64,000 nt of DNA from an uncultured Lachnospiraceae bacterium (GCA_949840805.1 CATKXR010000007.1:1-64000); one strand, 5' to 3'. Counted from the first letter of the stretch, positions 50,512 to 59,546 are shown. Notes: generated by a model from the letters alone, not told the origin. Numbers and translations: made by a program.

Positions 50512-51450
50512 GTGGAAAAGGGAAAAGAAGGAATCCTTCTGGAATCGGGAACAAATGAAATTGAAATCATGAAATTTACAATCCAGGGGGAATTTTACGG
50601 AATCAATGTGGCAAAGGTGAAGGAAATTATGATGGCGGAGAAAGTCAAAGCCATGCCTCATGCTCATCCGGCAGTGGAAGGGATCTTCAAGCCCAGGGAT
50701 ATTCTGATTACGGTGATTGACCTTGGTTTTTATCTGACCGATGAGTGCCTGGAGCATAAGCCCAGAGATCTGTTTATTGTGACGAACTTTAACAAGATGA
50801 CGGTTGCGTTCCGGGTTCAGAGCATTGAGGGGATCAGCCGGATTTCCTGGAATGATATCCAGAAGCCGGATAAGACCTTAAGCCACGGGGAAGAAGGGGT
50901 GGCTACGGGGATTGCCCAGTGCGCGGGCGAGCTGGTTACGATTCTTGACTTTGAGAAGATTGTGGCGGAGATTGCCCCGGAGACGACCATCCAGCTTTCC
51001 GAGGTGGACCAGATGGGAGACAGGCCGATCTGCAACAGCCCGCTGGTGATCGCAGAGGATTCTATCCTGCTGCAGAAAATGATTGACGAGGCCCTTGAGC
51101 GCGCCGGATTTACCAATGTGAAGAACTTTAATAACGGACAGGAAGCATGGGATTACCTGGATTCCATTAAGGGAGATTCGGATCTGTATGATAAGGTAAA
51201 TCTGATCATCACAGATATCGAGATGCCGAAGATGGACGGACACAGGCTCACCAAACTGGTGAAGGACGATTCAAGGCTTAAGTATCTGCCGGTGGTGATC
51301 TTCTCGTCGCTGATTGACGACCAGATGCGGATTAAGGGAGCGGCGCTGGGTGCGGACGAACAGCTTACAAAGCCGGAGATCGGAAACCTTGTCCATGTGA
51401 TCGACAAGCTGCTGGAGCGGTTTGAAAAGAATATTGAAGGAAAAGAGTAA
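50512..51450 (+). CDS. cheV: Chemotaxis coupling protein CheV
   Basis: A 312-aa protein joining an N-terminal CheW-like domain (about residues 15-165: EIMKFTIQGEFYGINVAKVKEI, in parts, and GIAQCAGELVTILDFEKI) to a C-terminal receiver domain (about residues 180-305) with AEDSILLQKMI, the phosphoacceptor Asp in LIITDIEMPKMDGH, SSLI and a KPEI lysine. GTG at 50512 is chosen because AGGAG lies 9 nt before it; an in-frame opening to 50437 lacks a site. It ends the flagellar-chemotaxis cluster. CheV could couple receptors to an unlinked CheA. Confidence 0.93.
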   Translation: MEKGKEGILLESGTNEIEIMKFTIQGEFYGINVAKVKEIMMAEKVKAMPHAHPAVEGIFKPRDILITVIDLGFYLTDECLEHKPRDLFIVTNFNKMTVAFRVQSIEGISRISWNDIQKPDKTLSHGEEGVATGIAQCAGELVTILDFEKIVAEIAPETTIQLSEVDQMGDRPICNSPLVIAEDSILLQKMIDEALERAGFTNVKNFNNGQEAWDYLDSIKGDSDLYDKVNLIITDIEMPKMDGHRLTKLVKDDSRLKYLPVVIFSSLIDDQMRIKGAALGADEQLTKPEIGNLVHVIDKLLERFEKNIEGKE

Positions 51451-51481
51451 GAAAAAAACAAGAAAAAATTAAGTGCGGACG

Positions 51482-51541
51482 CTGGTACAGCCTGGCAGAA
51501 ATGATGCAGGGCTGTACCAGAATGCTTTTTATGGTTTTTTG
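51482..51541 (+). terminator. Strong terminator at the end of the flagellar/chemotaxis cluster
   Basis: CTGGTACAGCC (51482-51492) and GGCTGTACCAG (51510-51520) form a perfect 11-bp stem, with T-runs at 51525-51530 and 51535-51540. Confidence 0.9.
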
Positions 51542-51558
51542 TGAAGGAGGCTGAAGCA

Positions 51559-52488
51559 GTGAGAAAACAGTTGGCATTGCTGTTTGGCAGTCTGGCGTTG
51601 ATGGCGGTATGGGCATTTCCCGGGATGGCGGAAGGATGGGAGCTGTCAGAGGACGGTAAATACTGGACCTACTGTGATTCCCCGGGAGTGCCGCGGGAAG
51701 ACGAGTGGATCGAGGATCACGGAAAGACTTATTATGTGGATGAAAAGGGCCACATGAAGACAGGATGGGTGACAGATAAAGATACCGGTGAAAAGTATTA
51801 CATGGGGGAGGACGGAGCCATGTACGTGAATGCCTTTACCAAGGACAACCGGTATGTAGGGCCGGACGGACTGCAGATAGCAACTTATGACACTTATCGG
51901 AAGACAGTAAAGTCAGAAATCAAAAAGGCGGTTCCGAAGAAGAAAAAGACAAAGAAAATCGGCCAGAATGCCGCGGAGGAACCGGCGCGGCAGGGATATT
52001 TCCTTATCACAGACTTAAATCTGGACGGATACAGGGACCTGGTGGTGATGGATGGGACGGAGGAAAGCAAAAATCTTGTGGAAGTGGCCATATGGGATCC
52101 TGAAGAAGAGATATTCTTGCTGTCTGCGGAGTTTGATGAACCGGAGGAGGGAGCCGCTGCCTGTACTTTGTACCAGAATCCCGAGGAAGAGACGATCTGG
52201 CTGGAGGTTGCGGAAACAAACGGGAATTGCTATCTCTTCCAACTGGAGTACCAGGAGGCCAGGTTTAAAAATGTCTGGAGTTTTGAGATGGAGATCGACG
52301 ATTGGGGCGGGCCGGAGTATCTGATAAACGGCCAGGCCCAGGATCAGGACGAATGGGATTTTGAGCTTGCCGAGGCGCGAAGGGCAAGGGGAGAGACTGT
52401 CCTTGGGGGATTTCTTCCGGCCACAGAGGAGAATATAAATGCCCAGGTGGATCGGATACTGACAGAAGAAGAGCTGGATTTGTGGTAA
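51559..52488 (+). CDS. Secreted cell-wall-binding-repeat protein with FG-GAP-like segment
   Basis: A 309-aa exported protein. A signal peptide (basic VRKQ, hydrophobic LALLFGSLALMAVWAF, cut near AEG at about residue 25) is followed by choline-binding-type repeats (GKYWTYCD, GKTYYVDEKGHMKTGWV, GEKYYMGEDGAMYVN; about residues 32-90), then a basic linker with PKKKKTKK and a globular region with DLNLDGYRDLVVMDG, which resembles an FG-GAP calcium-binding repeat. The C-terminus is acidic. GTG at 51559 follows AAGGAGG; the frame's GTG at 51541 overlaps the terminator T-run. A cell-surface role is likely, with no enzyme domain seen. It lies directly after the flagellar terminator and before the aminotransferase. 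Confidence 0.8.
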   Translation: MRKQLALLFGSLALMAVWAFPGMAEGWELSEDGKYWTYCDSPGVPREDEWIEDHGKTYYVDEKGHMKTGWVTDKDTGEKYYMGEDGAMYVNAFTKDNRYVGPDGLQIATYDTYRKTVKSEIKKAVPKKKKTKKIGQNAAEEPARQGYFLITDLNLDGYRDLVVMDGTEESKNLVEVAIWDPEEEIFLLSAEFDEPEEGAAACTLYQNPEEETIWLEVAETNGNCYLFQLEYQEARFKNVWSFEMEIDDWGGPEYLINGQAQDQDEWDFELAEARRARGETVLGGFLPATEENINAQVDRILTEEELDLW

Positions 52489-52506
52489 GAGAGGAGAAGA
52501 ACGGAA

Positions 52507-53352
52507 ATGGAACGAATGAAAAACCTGGCTTATTATAACGGAAAGATTACGGCAATTGACGACATGATGATACCGGCCAATGACAGGGGATTTTATTTTG
52601 GAGACGGCATTTACGAGGTGGCGATGGTATATAATCACAAGATTTTTGCCCTGGAGGATCATCTGGACAGGATGGAAAGCAGCGCCGCCATGGTGAGGAT
52701 TGAGCTGCCTGGCAGGAGGGATGAGATCGGCCGGCTTCTGTCGGAGCTGGCTTTGAAAGTGGAGAGTCCCTGCCAGTTTTTGTACTGGCAGATAACCCGG
52801 GGAACTTCTCCCAGGAATCACCTTTTCCCGGATACGAAAGCGGTTGCCAGCAATCTCTATGTGTACAGCAAGCCCTGGAAAGGGGTGGAGATGTCGGATG
52901 AATACCGCCTGATGAGCGTGGAGGACACCCGTTTCCTTCATTGCAATATTAAGACTTTGAACCTGCTTCCCAACGTGATGGCGGCCCAGAAGGCGAAGGA
53001 GGCCGGGTGCAGTGAGGCGATTTTTGTCCGTGACGGATATGTGACAGAAGGGTCCCATTCCAATATTTCCATGGTAAAGGACGGAGTGTTTATCACCCAT
53101 CCGCTGGATAACCTGATTCTTCCGGGTACGGAGAGGAAACATATGATGGCGTACTGCAAAGAGCTGGGGATCCCGGTGGAGGAGAGGGCTTTTACTCTTG
53201 AGGAGCTGGCACAGGCGGATGAGATTATTGTATCCAGCACCAGCCATCCCAGTATGCGGGCCATGGAGCTGGACGGGAAAGCCGTGGGGATGAAGAATCC
53301 GGAGCTTGTGAAGAAGCTGAGGGAGAAATATATGCAGGAGGCCGGCATGTAA
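52507..53352 (+). CDS. Class IV aminotransferase, D-amino-acid type
   Basis: A 281-aa PLP enzyme of the class IV fold (D-amino acid / branched-chain / ADC lyase group). Features favour D-amino-acid aminotransferase: NDRGFYFGDGIYEV (residues about 24-37), the PLP lysine Lys149 in NIKTLNLLPNV, and TEGSHSNISMV and LPGTERKHMM later on. It interconverts D-alanine or D-glutamate with 2-oxo acids. GAGAGGAG precedes the ATG. Its neighbour is a DmpA-type D-aminopeptidase and the downstream region encodes a DppA D-aminopeptidase, so a role in D-amino acid breakdown or supply is consistent. A branched-chain substrate cannot be excluded. Confidence 0.85.
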   Translation: MERMKNLAYYNGKITAIDDMMIPANDRGFYFGDGIYEVAMVYNHKIFALEDHLDRMESSAAMVRIELPGRRDEIGRLLSELALKVESPCQFLYWQITRGTSPRNHLFPDTKAVASNLYVYSKPWKGVEMSDEYRLMSVEDTRFLHCNIKTLNLLPNVMAAQKAKEAGCSEAIFVRDGYVTEGSHSNISMVKDGVFITHPLDNLILPGTERKHMMAYCKELGIPVEERAFTLEELAQADEIIVSSTSHPSMRAMELDGKAVGMKNPELVKKLREKYMQEAGM

Positions 53353-53400
53353 GGTTTCGGCTAAAGATGTGAGAAGAGAGAAGAAAGGTGCAAAAAGATT

Positions 53401-54501
53401 ATGGAGCTGAAGCGAATCCGGGATTATGGAATAGGAACCGGCCGTATGAAGCCGGGGGAACGCAATAAGATTACGGATGTTCCCGGCGTGCTGGTGGGGC
53501 ATTCTACCATTAAGACCCGGGAAAACCATACGGGTGTCACGGTGATTCTTCCCGGGCCGGATAATGCCTATGCCAATAACTATGTGGCGGCTTCCTATGT
53601 CCACAACGGTTTTGGGAAGAGCTGCGGCCTGATACAGATCGAGGAACTGGGAACCATTGAGACGCCCATTGCCCTCACCAACACGTTAAATACAGGCCTG
53701 GTGTGGGATGCCCTGACGGAGTATGTGATCCGGCAGTGCGAGAAGGACGGGATTTCTGCCAGGACGATCAATCCCATAGTGGGAGAGTGCAATGACAGCC
53801 TGATCAACCATATCACGAACCGGGCGGTAAAGGCGGAACACGTGTGGGATGCCATAGACCGGGCGGAAGCGGATTTTGAGGAAGGGGACGTGGGGGCCGG
53901 CGCAGGGACGGTCTGCTATGGACTAAAGGGCGGGATTGGCTCTGCGTCCAGGATTGTGGAACTCTATGGGAAGAAGTATACCATTGGGGTGCTGGTACAG
54001 TCCAATTTCGGGGCTGCGGCGGATTTTATGCTGGACGGCGTCCGGGCAGGAGAGAAGCTCCTTAAATGGAAGGAAAAGATGGACAGGGAGTGCGGGACAG
54101 GCCGGAGGGAGGATGGAAAAAGAGAGAAAGAGGAGGAGCTGGATAAAGGCTCCATTATGACCATTCTGGCCACGGATCTCCCGGTGTCCCATCGGCAGTT
54201 AAAGCGGATTCTGCGCAGGACGGCAGTGGGGATTGCCCGTACCGGCGCCTATACGGGCCATGGAAGCGGTGAGGTGATGATCGGGTTTACCACGGCCAAC
54301 CGGGTTCCTGCAGAAGCGGGGGAGGAGCCGCTGGTCCAGTTGACGCTGCACGAGTCTTTGATCAATCACGCCTTCCAGGCAGCCGCGGAGGCTGCCCATG
54401 AGGCGATCTTAAATTCCATGGTCTGTGCCGGGCGGACGGCCGGCATAGACGGGAAGGTGTATTACGGGCTGGGGGAGTGTCTGCCGTTCATAGCAGGATG
54501 A
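53401..54501 (+). CDS. P1 (DmpA/BapA) family aminopeptidase
   Basis: A 366-aa P1-family N-terminal nucleophile hydrolase. It starts RIRDYGIGTGRMKPGERNKITDVPGV (in parts), the family opening, and has NDSLIN and GAGAGTVCYGLKGGIG. Autocleavage is expected between Gly250 and Ser251 (in KGSIMTILATDLP), making the Ser the N-terminal nucleophile. Relatives act on D- or beta-amino peptides. The insert with charged residues (about residues 228-248) before the cleavage site is longer than in some members. The gene converges on the minus-strand regulator with 12 bp between stops. Confidence 0.93.
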   Translation: MELKRIRDYGIGTGRMKPGERNKITDVPGVLVGHSTIKTRENHTGVTVILPGPDNAYANNYVAASYVHNGFGKSCGLIQIEELGTIETPIALTNTLNTGLVWDALTEYVIRQCEKDGISARTINPIVGECNDSLINHITNRAVKAEHVWDAIDRAEADFEEGDVGAGAGTVCYGLKGGIGSASRIVELYGKKYTIGVLVQSNFGAAADFMLDGVRAGEKLLKWKEKMDRECGTGRREDGKREKEEELDKGSIMTILATDLPVSHRQLKRILRRTAVGIARTGAYTGHGSGEVMIGFTTANRVPAEAGEEPLVQLTLHESLINHAFQAAAEAAHEAILNSMVCAGRTAGIDGKVYYGLGECLPFIAG

Positions 54502-54513
54502 GGGATGCTGCTT

Positions 54514-56532
54514 TCAGGAACCGTTTTTCATAAGCCATGCCAGGCCCAGCTCCGTTATCTCGCACCCGCCCTTGGTGCGGTGGACCAGGATTAGTTCCTG
54601 GTCCGCCAATTCTTTTAAAAGCCCCCGCAGTTTCCCGTCGGTGATGCCGGCGCCGGTTTCTGCCAGGGCTTTTTGTATGGAGGCGCGTCCGCTTTTAGGC
54701 ATATCCCGGATGATGGCCAGTACTTTCCGCGTGAGGGAACCGGGATTGTCCCGGGCTGGTGTCAGGCTGTCCCGGATGTAGGAGGGAAGCTGGGACAGGA
54801 TCAGGGGATGGGCGCCGTACATGGAGGAGAAATACTGGGCCAGGTTGATCAGCTCCTTGATGTTGCCCGGGTAATCATAGGACAACAGAAATTGGTACAG
54901 GCTTTTGGACAGGATGGCGTCCATCTGAAACCGGGAATGATGAAACATGCTTTGGAAAAAATGTTCCATAAGCAGGGGGATATCTTCCCGGCGTTCTTTT
55001 AAGGGAACCGTATCCAGAACCGCCGTGCTCAGATGGAAGAACAGGTTCTTGTCAAAGGTATTTTCCTGCACCCTGGCGTACAGATTGGGGATGGAAGTGG
55101 CGATCACCCGGATGTCCCAGGATCTTTGCGGGGGCAGGGAGCCGCCGGAGGTGTTCTGGAGAAGCTGCACCAGAAAATCCTGCATCTCGGGGGAAAGCCG
55201 TTCAATATGGTCAACTAGGAGCGTGCCGTGGCTGGCTGTCTCCAACACTTCGTTTAAGCTGCAGCCGGACAGGGTAAGAAGCTGGTTTAAGCTGACAAAG
55301 GGATGGCTGCGCCTGCTGGAGCTTTGGTGGATAGCCCTGGCCAGCGTTTTCTTCTGGGTTCCGTTTTCCCCCTGGATGAGAATGGGAAAGTCGTAGAGGG
55401 AAAGCCGCCTGGCATAGGAGATCACTTCCTGGAACCGGGGGGAAGTGGTGAGAAAGCTGGAAAAGCCGTTCTGCTGCCGATTTGTGGAGGCTGTGCTGCA
55501 GCCGGGTTCTCCTGCCGGGTCTTCTCCTGCCCAGGCAGGATCAGGAGAAAGGAGGGGAAGGCCAGGGTCTGTTTCGTGGCTTCCGTCCGGCTTGCTGGTC
55601 AGCAGGGAGACACGGGTATGGTTGGGGAAAGAAAGTTCCATTACATTTAAAATCATGGGGACGCCCATGTTGTTGGTGATCCTGTAGTCTGCCGTCTGAT
55701 TAAAGAAAAGCCGGGAATATACTTCCGGAAGGCAGTTGGAAAAAAGGGTCCCCGCCCCATGCTTTTCGGAAAGCCCCCATTCTCTGGCAAAATGTTTGTT
55801 GATTGCCATGATGGACCCGTTTTCGTCCAACAGGCAAAGGCTGACAGGCAGGTTGGAGACCGTGGCCAGGAGAAGCTGCTGGGAAAAAACAAAGCTGCTG
55901 TAGTAGCTTCCTGCAGTCCGGACTACCTTCAGGATATGGGAAATATAGTTCCGGGTGATCTGATTGCCCAGCCTGGCCGGAAGATGGAACAGGACGCACA
56001 GTTCATTGATGGTGGAAATGTCGAGGATCCGGTTCCCGATATTGATCACATTCCGGATGTGGCCGGGGACAAGCTGAGGTTCTCCCACGGTAATGGCATA
56101 GCGCACGGTATGGTCGATCTCCTGGGTTTCCCCGAAATAGGGGATAAAATGGTATTGGGTGATGCCGAATTCTTCAAACTGCCGGATGGTACTCAAGGTG
56201 GAGTCCAGAAAATCATTGACCACATAGACCCGTTCTCCCGGCGGGATCCGGATGATCTGGTCTAAGAAGGCATGGTTGAAGGTCCTGGTACAGACAATCT
56301 GACTGACGGAATCAGGAACGGGAACAGGAAAGTCCGACTGGACCTGCGGGCTGGAAAACAGGACGCACTGGTAGGGAAGAAGCTGTTCTGATTTTTGGAT
56401 GTCGGAAGGGGCGCTGGCGTCAAAGACGATATGGTTTCCCAGAATCGACTGGAGATAATCCTGGAATTCGATGCGGATGTAGGGACTGATGCAGACGATC
56501 AATACATGATATTTGTCCTGGGATAAGGGCAT
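54514..56532 (-). CDS. Divergent AAA+ regulator resembling a sigma-54 activator, with degenerate motifs
   Basis: A 672-aa regulator read on the minus strand. The N-terminus (about 1-210) is an unassigned sensory region, followed by a PAS-like region (LPVSLCLLDENGSIMAINKHF, in parts, about residues 230-260) and an AAA+ part aligning with sigma-54 activators. Walker A is GENGTQKK near residue 386 rather than GESGTGKE; the GAFTGA loop that contacts sigma-54 is missing; Walker B reads LLVDHIE with His in place of the catalytic Glu; the Arg-finger helix FREDLYYRL is FDKNLFFHL. The C-terminus is a winged-helix-like domain (SIQKALAETGAGI...) instead of a Fis-type helix. It is probably a non-canonical DNA-binding regulator. 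The promoter lies back-to-back with the dpp-type operon, so that operon is a likely target. AAAGGAGG precedes the ATG. Confidence 0.75.
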   Translation of the reverse strand: MPLSQDKYHVLIVCISPYIRIEFQDYLQSILGNHIVFDASAPSDIQKSEQLLPYQCVLFSSPQVQSDFPVPVPDSVSQIVCTRTFNHAFLDQIIRIPPGERVYVVNDFLDSTLSTIRQFEEFGITQYHFIPYFGETQEIDHTVRYAITVGEPQLVPGHIRNVINIGNRILDISTINELCVLFHLPARLGNQITRNYISHILKVVRTAGSYYSSFVFSQQLLLATVSNLPVSLCLLDENGSIMAINKHFAREWGLSEKHGAGTLFSNCLPEVYSRLFFNQTADYRITNNMGVPMILNVMELSFPNHTRVSLLTSKPDGSHETDPGLPLLSPDPAWAGEDPAGEPGCSTASTNRQQNGFSSFLTTSPRFQEVISYARRLSLYDFPILIQGENGTQKKTLARAIHQSSSRRSHPFVSLNQLLTLSGCSLNEVLETASHGTLLVDHIERLSPEMQDFLVQLLQNTSGGSLPPQRSWDIRVIATSIPNLYARVQENTFDKNLFFHLSTAVLDTVPLKERREDIPLLMEHFFQSMFHHSRFQMDAILSKSLYQFLLSYDYPGNIKELINLAQYFSSMYGAHPLILSQLPSYIRDSLTPARDNPGSLTRKVLAIIRDMPKSGRASIQKALAETGAGITDGKLRGLLKELADQELILVHRTKGGCEITELGLAWLMKNGS

Positions 56533-56555
56533 GACAGACCTCCTTTTTTAGGAAG

Positions 56556-56584
56556 ATTATAAAATATATCAAAGAATAAATCAA
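56556..56584 (-). promoter_or_regulatory. Sigma-A promoter of the AAA+ regulator gene
   Basis: On the minus strand, TTGATT (56584-56579), 17-bp spacer, TATAAT (56561-56556), 24 bp before the ATG. No sigma-54 type -24/-12 element was recognised in the divergent region. Confidence 0.7.
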
Positions 56585-56644
56585 CCTAATCCGACTGCTT
56601 GCAGGAAAAAAATATTGGAAGAAACAAAAATTCAGCACTTTACC

Positions 56645-56673
56645 TTGACAAAGAAAAAAAGTACAATTAAAAT
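56645..56673 (+). promoter_or_regulatory. Sigma-A promoter of the dpp-type operon
   Basis: TTGACA (56645-56650), 17-bp spacer, TAAAAT (56668-56673). The 5' leader (about 136 nt) has a hairpin GGATATC/GATATCC with a CTGAAAAATCAG core near 56703-56729 that might be regulatory. Confidence 0.7.
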
Positions 56674-56815
56674 ATGGGGTAACGGCAATGAGGCGTTAAT
56701 GGGATATCTGAAAAATCAGGAGATATCCACGGGAATCGCCTTTGTTTTTTTGTTCCGGCCAATAAGAAAAACAGATATGAGAATTATCAGACAGGGAAGA
56801 ATAAGGAGGAGTTTC

Positions 56816-58501
56816 ATGAGAAGGACAAAAAAGAAATATTACGCGCTGCTTCTGGCGGCGTCCATGGCGGCTTTGACAGCCTGCGGAGGAGGTTCCGGGG
56901 ACGCGGGTTCCGGGACAGGCTCTTCGGCGGCCCCGGCAGCAGGCGGCGAGACCCAGGCCCAGGCGGAGATCCCGCAGGGGGCGTCGGTTTCCCAGGAGAC
57001 TGATATCGTGGCGGCGGTAAACGTGGACTTTACCACCATGGATCCCATGGATACCAGCGATACTTTGTCAGGAGGAATCCAGAGGATGATTTCTGACAGC
57101 CTGTTTGGATTTGATGACGGCATGGGGATCATTCCTATGCTGGCCACAGGCTATGAGGCCAATGACGAGGCTACGGAATTTACCATCACCCTCCGGGAAG
57201 GGATCAGTTTTACAGACGGCACTCCGTGGGACGCAGATGCGGCTCTTGCCAATTTTGCAAAATGGGACGACGAGACACTGGGACTTAAGAGAACCACTTT
57301 CCTCTGCAATGTGCTGGACACTTTTGAGAAAGTGGACGATTATACCATCAAAGTGAAGCTGACCGAGCCTTTTGGTGCGTTTATCAGCAACCTGGCACAT
57401 CCTGCCTGTGTGATCATGAGTCCCAAGACCATCGAAGCCGGCGTGGAGGAGTGCGCGAGAAACCCGGTGGGAACCGGCCAGTATAAGTTCGTGGAGTGGA
57501 TTGAAGGCGACCATCTGACTCTGGAACTGAACAAGGACTGGTGGGGCTATGATGCGGATATCTGCGGCGGGACGGCCCTGGCGGACGAGGATGCAGGATT
57601 TAAGACCATTACCTTTAAGCCCGTCCCGGAGAGCGCGACCCGCGTGGCTATGATCCAGTCTGGCGATGCCCAGGTGATCTGGCCGATCCCCACGGAGAAC
57701 GTGGCGGTGTTGGAGAGCGACCCCAATGTGACTACTTATCGGGAGGACGGCATTGTAGTCCGTTATCTGATGATGAATACTCAGAAGGAGCCGTTAAACA
57801 ACCCGAAGGTGCGTCAGGCCATGGACTACGCGGTGAATAAGGAAGCGTACATCCAGGTTGTGGACAACGGGACGTCTTCTGTGGCAACCTCTATTATCGG
57901 GCCGGCTGTCCAGTACTATAAAGCCAATGAGGCTCGTCCCTATGATCCGGAAAAGGCGAAGGAGCTTTTGGCGGAGGCAGGTTATCCCAATGGTTTTACC
58001 ACCTCTGTAATGTATGCAAACACTACGGCAAACCAGAAGAGGGCAGAGTTCTTAAAGCAGCAGTTTGAGCAGGTCGGGATCAACCTGGAGCTGAAAGGCA
58101 TGGAGAGCGCGGTCCTGAACCAGAAGATCCAGGATGTGGATGTTCCGGGTTCCGAGGCCGAGGTGGAGTGCTATATCATCGGATGGTCTCCTTCCACCGG
58201 TGACGCGGACTGGGGAATCCGTCCCCTGGTAGCTATCGAGTCTGAGCCGCCTATGAGCTATAATATCTGCTATTTTGAGAACGAGGAGCTGGAAGGCTAC
58301 ATTAAGACCGGCCTGGAGAGCGCAGACGATGCGATCCGCAGGGAGGCTTATGAGAAGGCCCAGGATCTTCTTTTTGAAGAGATGCCGATGCTGTATCTGA
58401 GCCTGGAGTCCAATACCTGGGCTACCGGGGCAAAGCTGCAGAATGTAAAGATTTATCCGGACGGCGCTATTAATATGAAGAACGCGAAGATGGCGAATTA
58501 A
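56816..58501 (+). CDS. Peptide-binding lipoprotein (DppE/OppA type)
   Basis: A 561-aa family 5 extracellular solute-binding protein. A lipoprotein signal (MRRTKKKYY, hydrophobic stretch, lipobox LTAC with Cys at about residue 22) is followed by a Gly/Ser/Ala spacer and the family 5 signatures: LREGISFTDGTPWDADA and NPVGTGQYKF near residue 220, TTANQKRAEFLKQQFEQVGINLELK (in parts) near residue 405. It captures di- or oligopeptides. The ATG at 56816 has AAGGAGG upstream; the frame opens to 56615 but lies in the leader. The peptide type is not readable from sequence; downstream DppA suggests D-residue-containing peptides. Confidence 0.93.
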   Translation: MRRTKKKYYALLLAASMAALTACGGGSGDAGSGTGSSAAPAAGGETQAQAEIPQGASVSQETDIVAAVNVDFTTMDPMDTSDTLSGGIQRMISDSLFGFDDGMGIIPMLATGYEANDEATEFTITLREGISFTDGTPWDADAALANFAKWDDETLGLKRTTFLCNVLDTFEKVDDYTIKVKLTEPFGAFISNLAHPACVIMSPKTIEAGVEECARNPVGTGQYKFVEWIEGDHLTLELNKDWWGYDADICGGTALADEDAGFKTITFKPVPESATRVAMIQSGDAQVIWPIPTENVAVLESDPNVTTYREDGIVVRYLMMNTQKEPLNNPKVRQAMDYAVNKEAYIQVVDNGTSSVATSIIGPAVQYYKANEARPYDPEKAKELLAEAGYPNGFTTSVMYANTTANQKRAEFLKQQFEQVGINLELKGMESAVLNQKIQDVDVPGSEAEVECYIIGWSPSTGDADWGIRPLVAIESEPPMSYNICYFENEELEGYIKTGLESADDAIRREAYEKAQDLLFEEMPMLYLSLESNTWATGAKLQNVKIYPDGAINMKNAKMAN

Positions 58502-58521
58502 CAAAAGCCGGGAATATTTCA

Positions 58522-58561
58522 GGCGCTGCAAGGCTGTACCTCCAGTTTGCAGCGCCTTTTT
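58522..58561 (+). terminator. Intra-operon terminator after the binding-protein gene
   Basis: GGCGCTGCAA (58522-58531) and TTTGCAGCGCC (58546-58556) form the stem, followed by TTTTT. It would partly stop transcription so that binding protein exceeds permease and ATPase. Confidence 0.85.
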
Positions 58562-58613
58562 GTTACTTACACGCAAAGGAGCTGGTCTTTATGATTAAGG
58601 AGATGAGAAAAGT

Positions 58614-59534
58614 ATGTTGCGATACACCTTGAAAAGAATTGTCGGAGTGATTCCCACTCTGATCATAGTAGTAACCTTCGTATTCTTTTTTGTACGGCTG
58701 ATCCCTGGCGACCCGGCCCGTCTGGTGGCAGGCGAGCAGGCAACCCTGGACGCGGTGGAGGCGGTGAGGGTCCAGCTCGGCCTGGACCAGCCGATCCATA
58801 TCCAGTATATCAAATATGTGGGCGGGCTTCTGCGGGGGGATCTGGGAATGTCTCTGCGCACCAAGAGGCCGGTGCTTACGGAGGTGGCGGCCCGGTACGG
58901 CAATACCATGGCGCTTACCTTTGCCAGCCTGGTATGGAGTACCGTTGCAGGCGTGATCCTTGGCGTATGGTCGGGAAAAAACCGGGGAAAATGGCAGGAC
59001 TTTTCAGGAATGACCCTGGCGGTGTCGGGAATCTCCCTGCCGAACTTCTGGATCGGGTTTCTGCTGATCATGCTGTTCTCCGTGAAGCTGCGCTGGTTCC
59101 CCACAACGGGCGTGGGAAGCTGGAAGAACCTGGTGCTGCCAGCTATTGCCCTGGGTACCAGCATAGCGGCGATTATCGCAAGATTTACCCGGTCTTCTAT
59201 CGTGGAGGTGCTTAAGGAGGATTACATCCGGACGGCCAGGGCCAAGGGATTGAGGGAAAAGACTGTGACCTGGGGCCATGCTTTCCGCAATTCTATGATC
59301 TCCGTGGTAACGGTTGTGGGTCTTCAGTTTGGTTTCCTTTTGGGAGGTTCCGTGGTCACGGAGGCGGTGTTTGCCTATCCCGGCCTGGGGCAGCTTTTGG
59401 TAGAATCGGTGAATTACCGGGATTATCCGGCGATCCAATCCCTGATTCTTATCTTCTCCCTGCAGTTTATTGTCATCAATCTGATTGTGGATATCCTCTA
59501 TGCCATCCTCAATCCGGAAATCAAATTGTCATAG
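58614..59534 (+). CDS. Peptide ABC transporter permease DppB type
   Basis: A 306-aa permease with six hydrophobic segments and the DppB/OppB opening MLRYTLKRIVGVIPTLIIVVTFVFFF (in parts). It has PGDPARL near residue 33 and the EAA-like loop EDYIRTARAKGLREKTV around residue 200. A DYPAIQSL segment lies near the C-terminus. It starts 53 bp after the terminator and pairs with the next permease. Confidence 0.94.
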   Translation: MLRYTLKRIVGVIPTLIIVVTFVFFFVRLIPGDPARLVAGEQATLDAVEAVRVQLGLDQPIHIQYIKYVGGLLRGDLGMSLRTKRPVLTEVAARYGNTMALTFASLVWSTVAGVILGVWSGKNRGKWQDFSGMTLAVSGISLPNFWIGFLLIMLFSVKLRWFPTTGVGSWKNLVLPAIALGTSIAAIIARFTRSSIVEVLKEDYIRTARAKGLREKTVTWGHAFRNSMISVVTVVGLQFGFLLGGSVVTEAVFAYPGLGQLLVESVNYRDYPAIQSLILIFSLQFIVINLIVDILYAILNPEIKLS

Positions 59535-59546
59535 GAGGGTATACGC

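Noticed and set aside
52015-53604. 529-codon minus-strand frame
   Set aside because: It covers parts of three convincing plus-strand genes with clear motifs. The G/C-ending codons of those genes leave the opposite frame open by chance.
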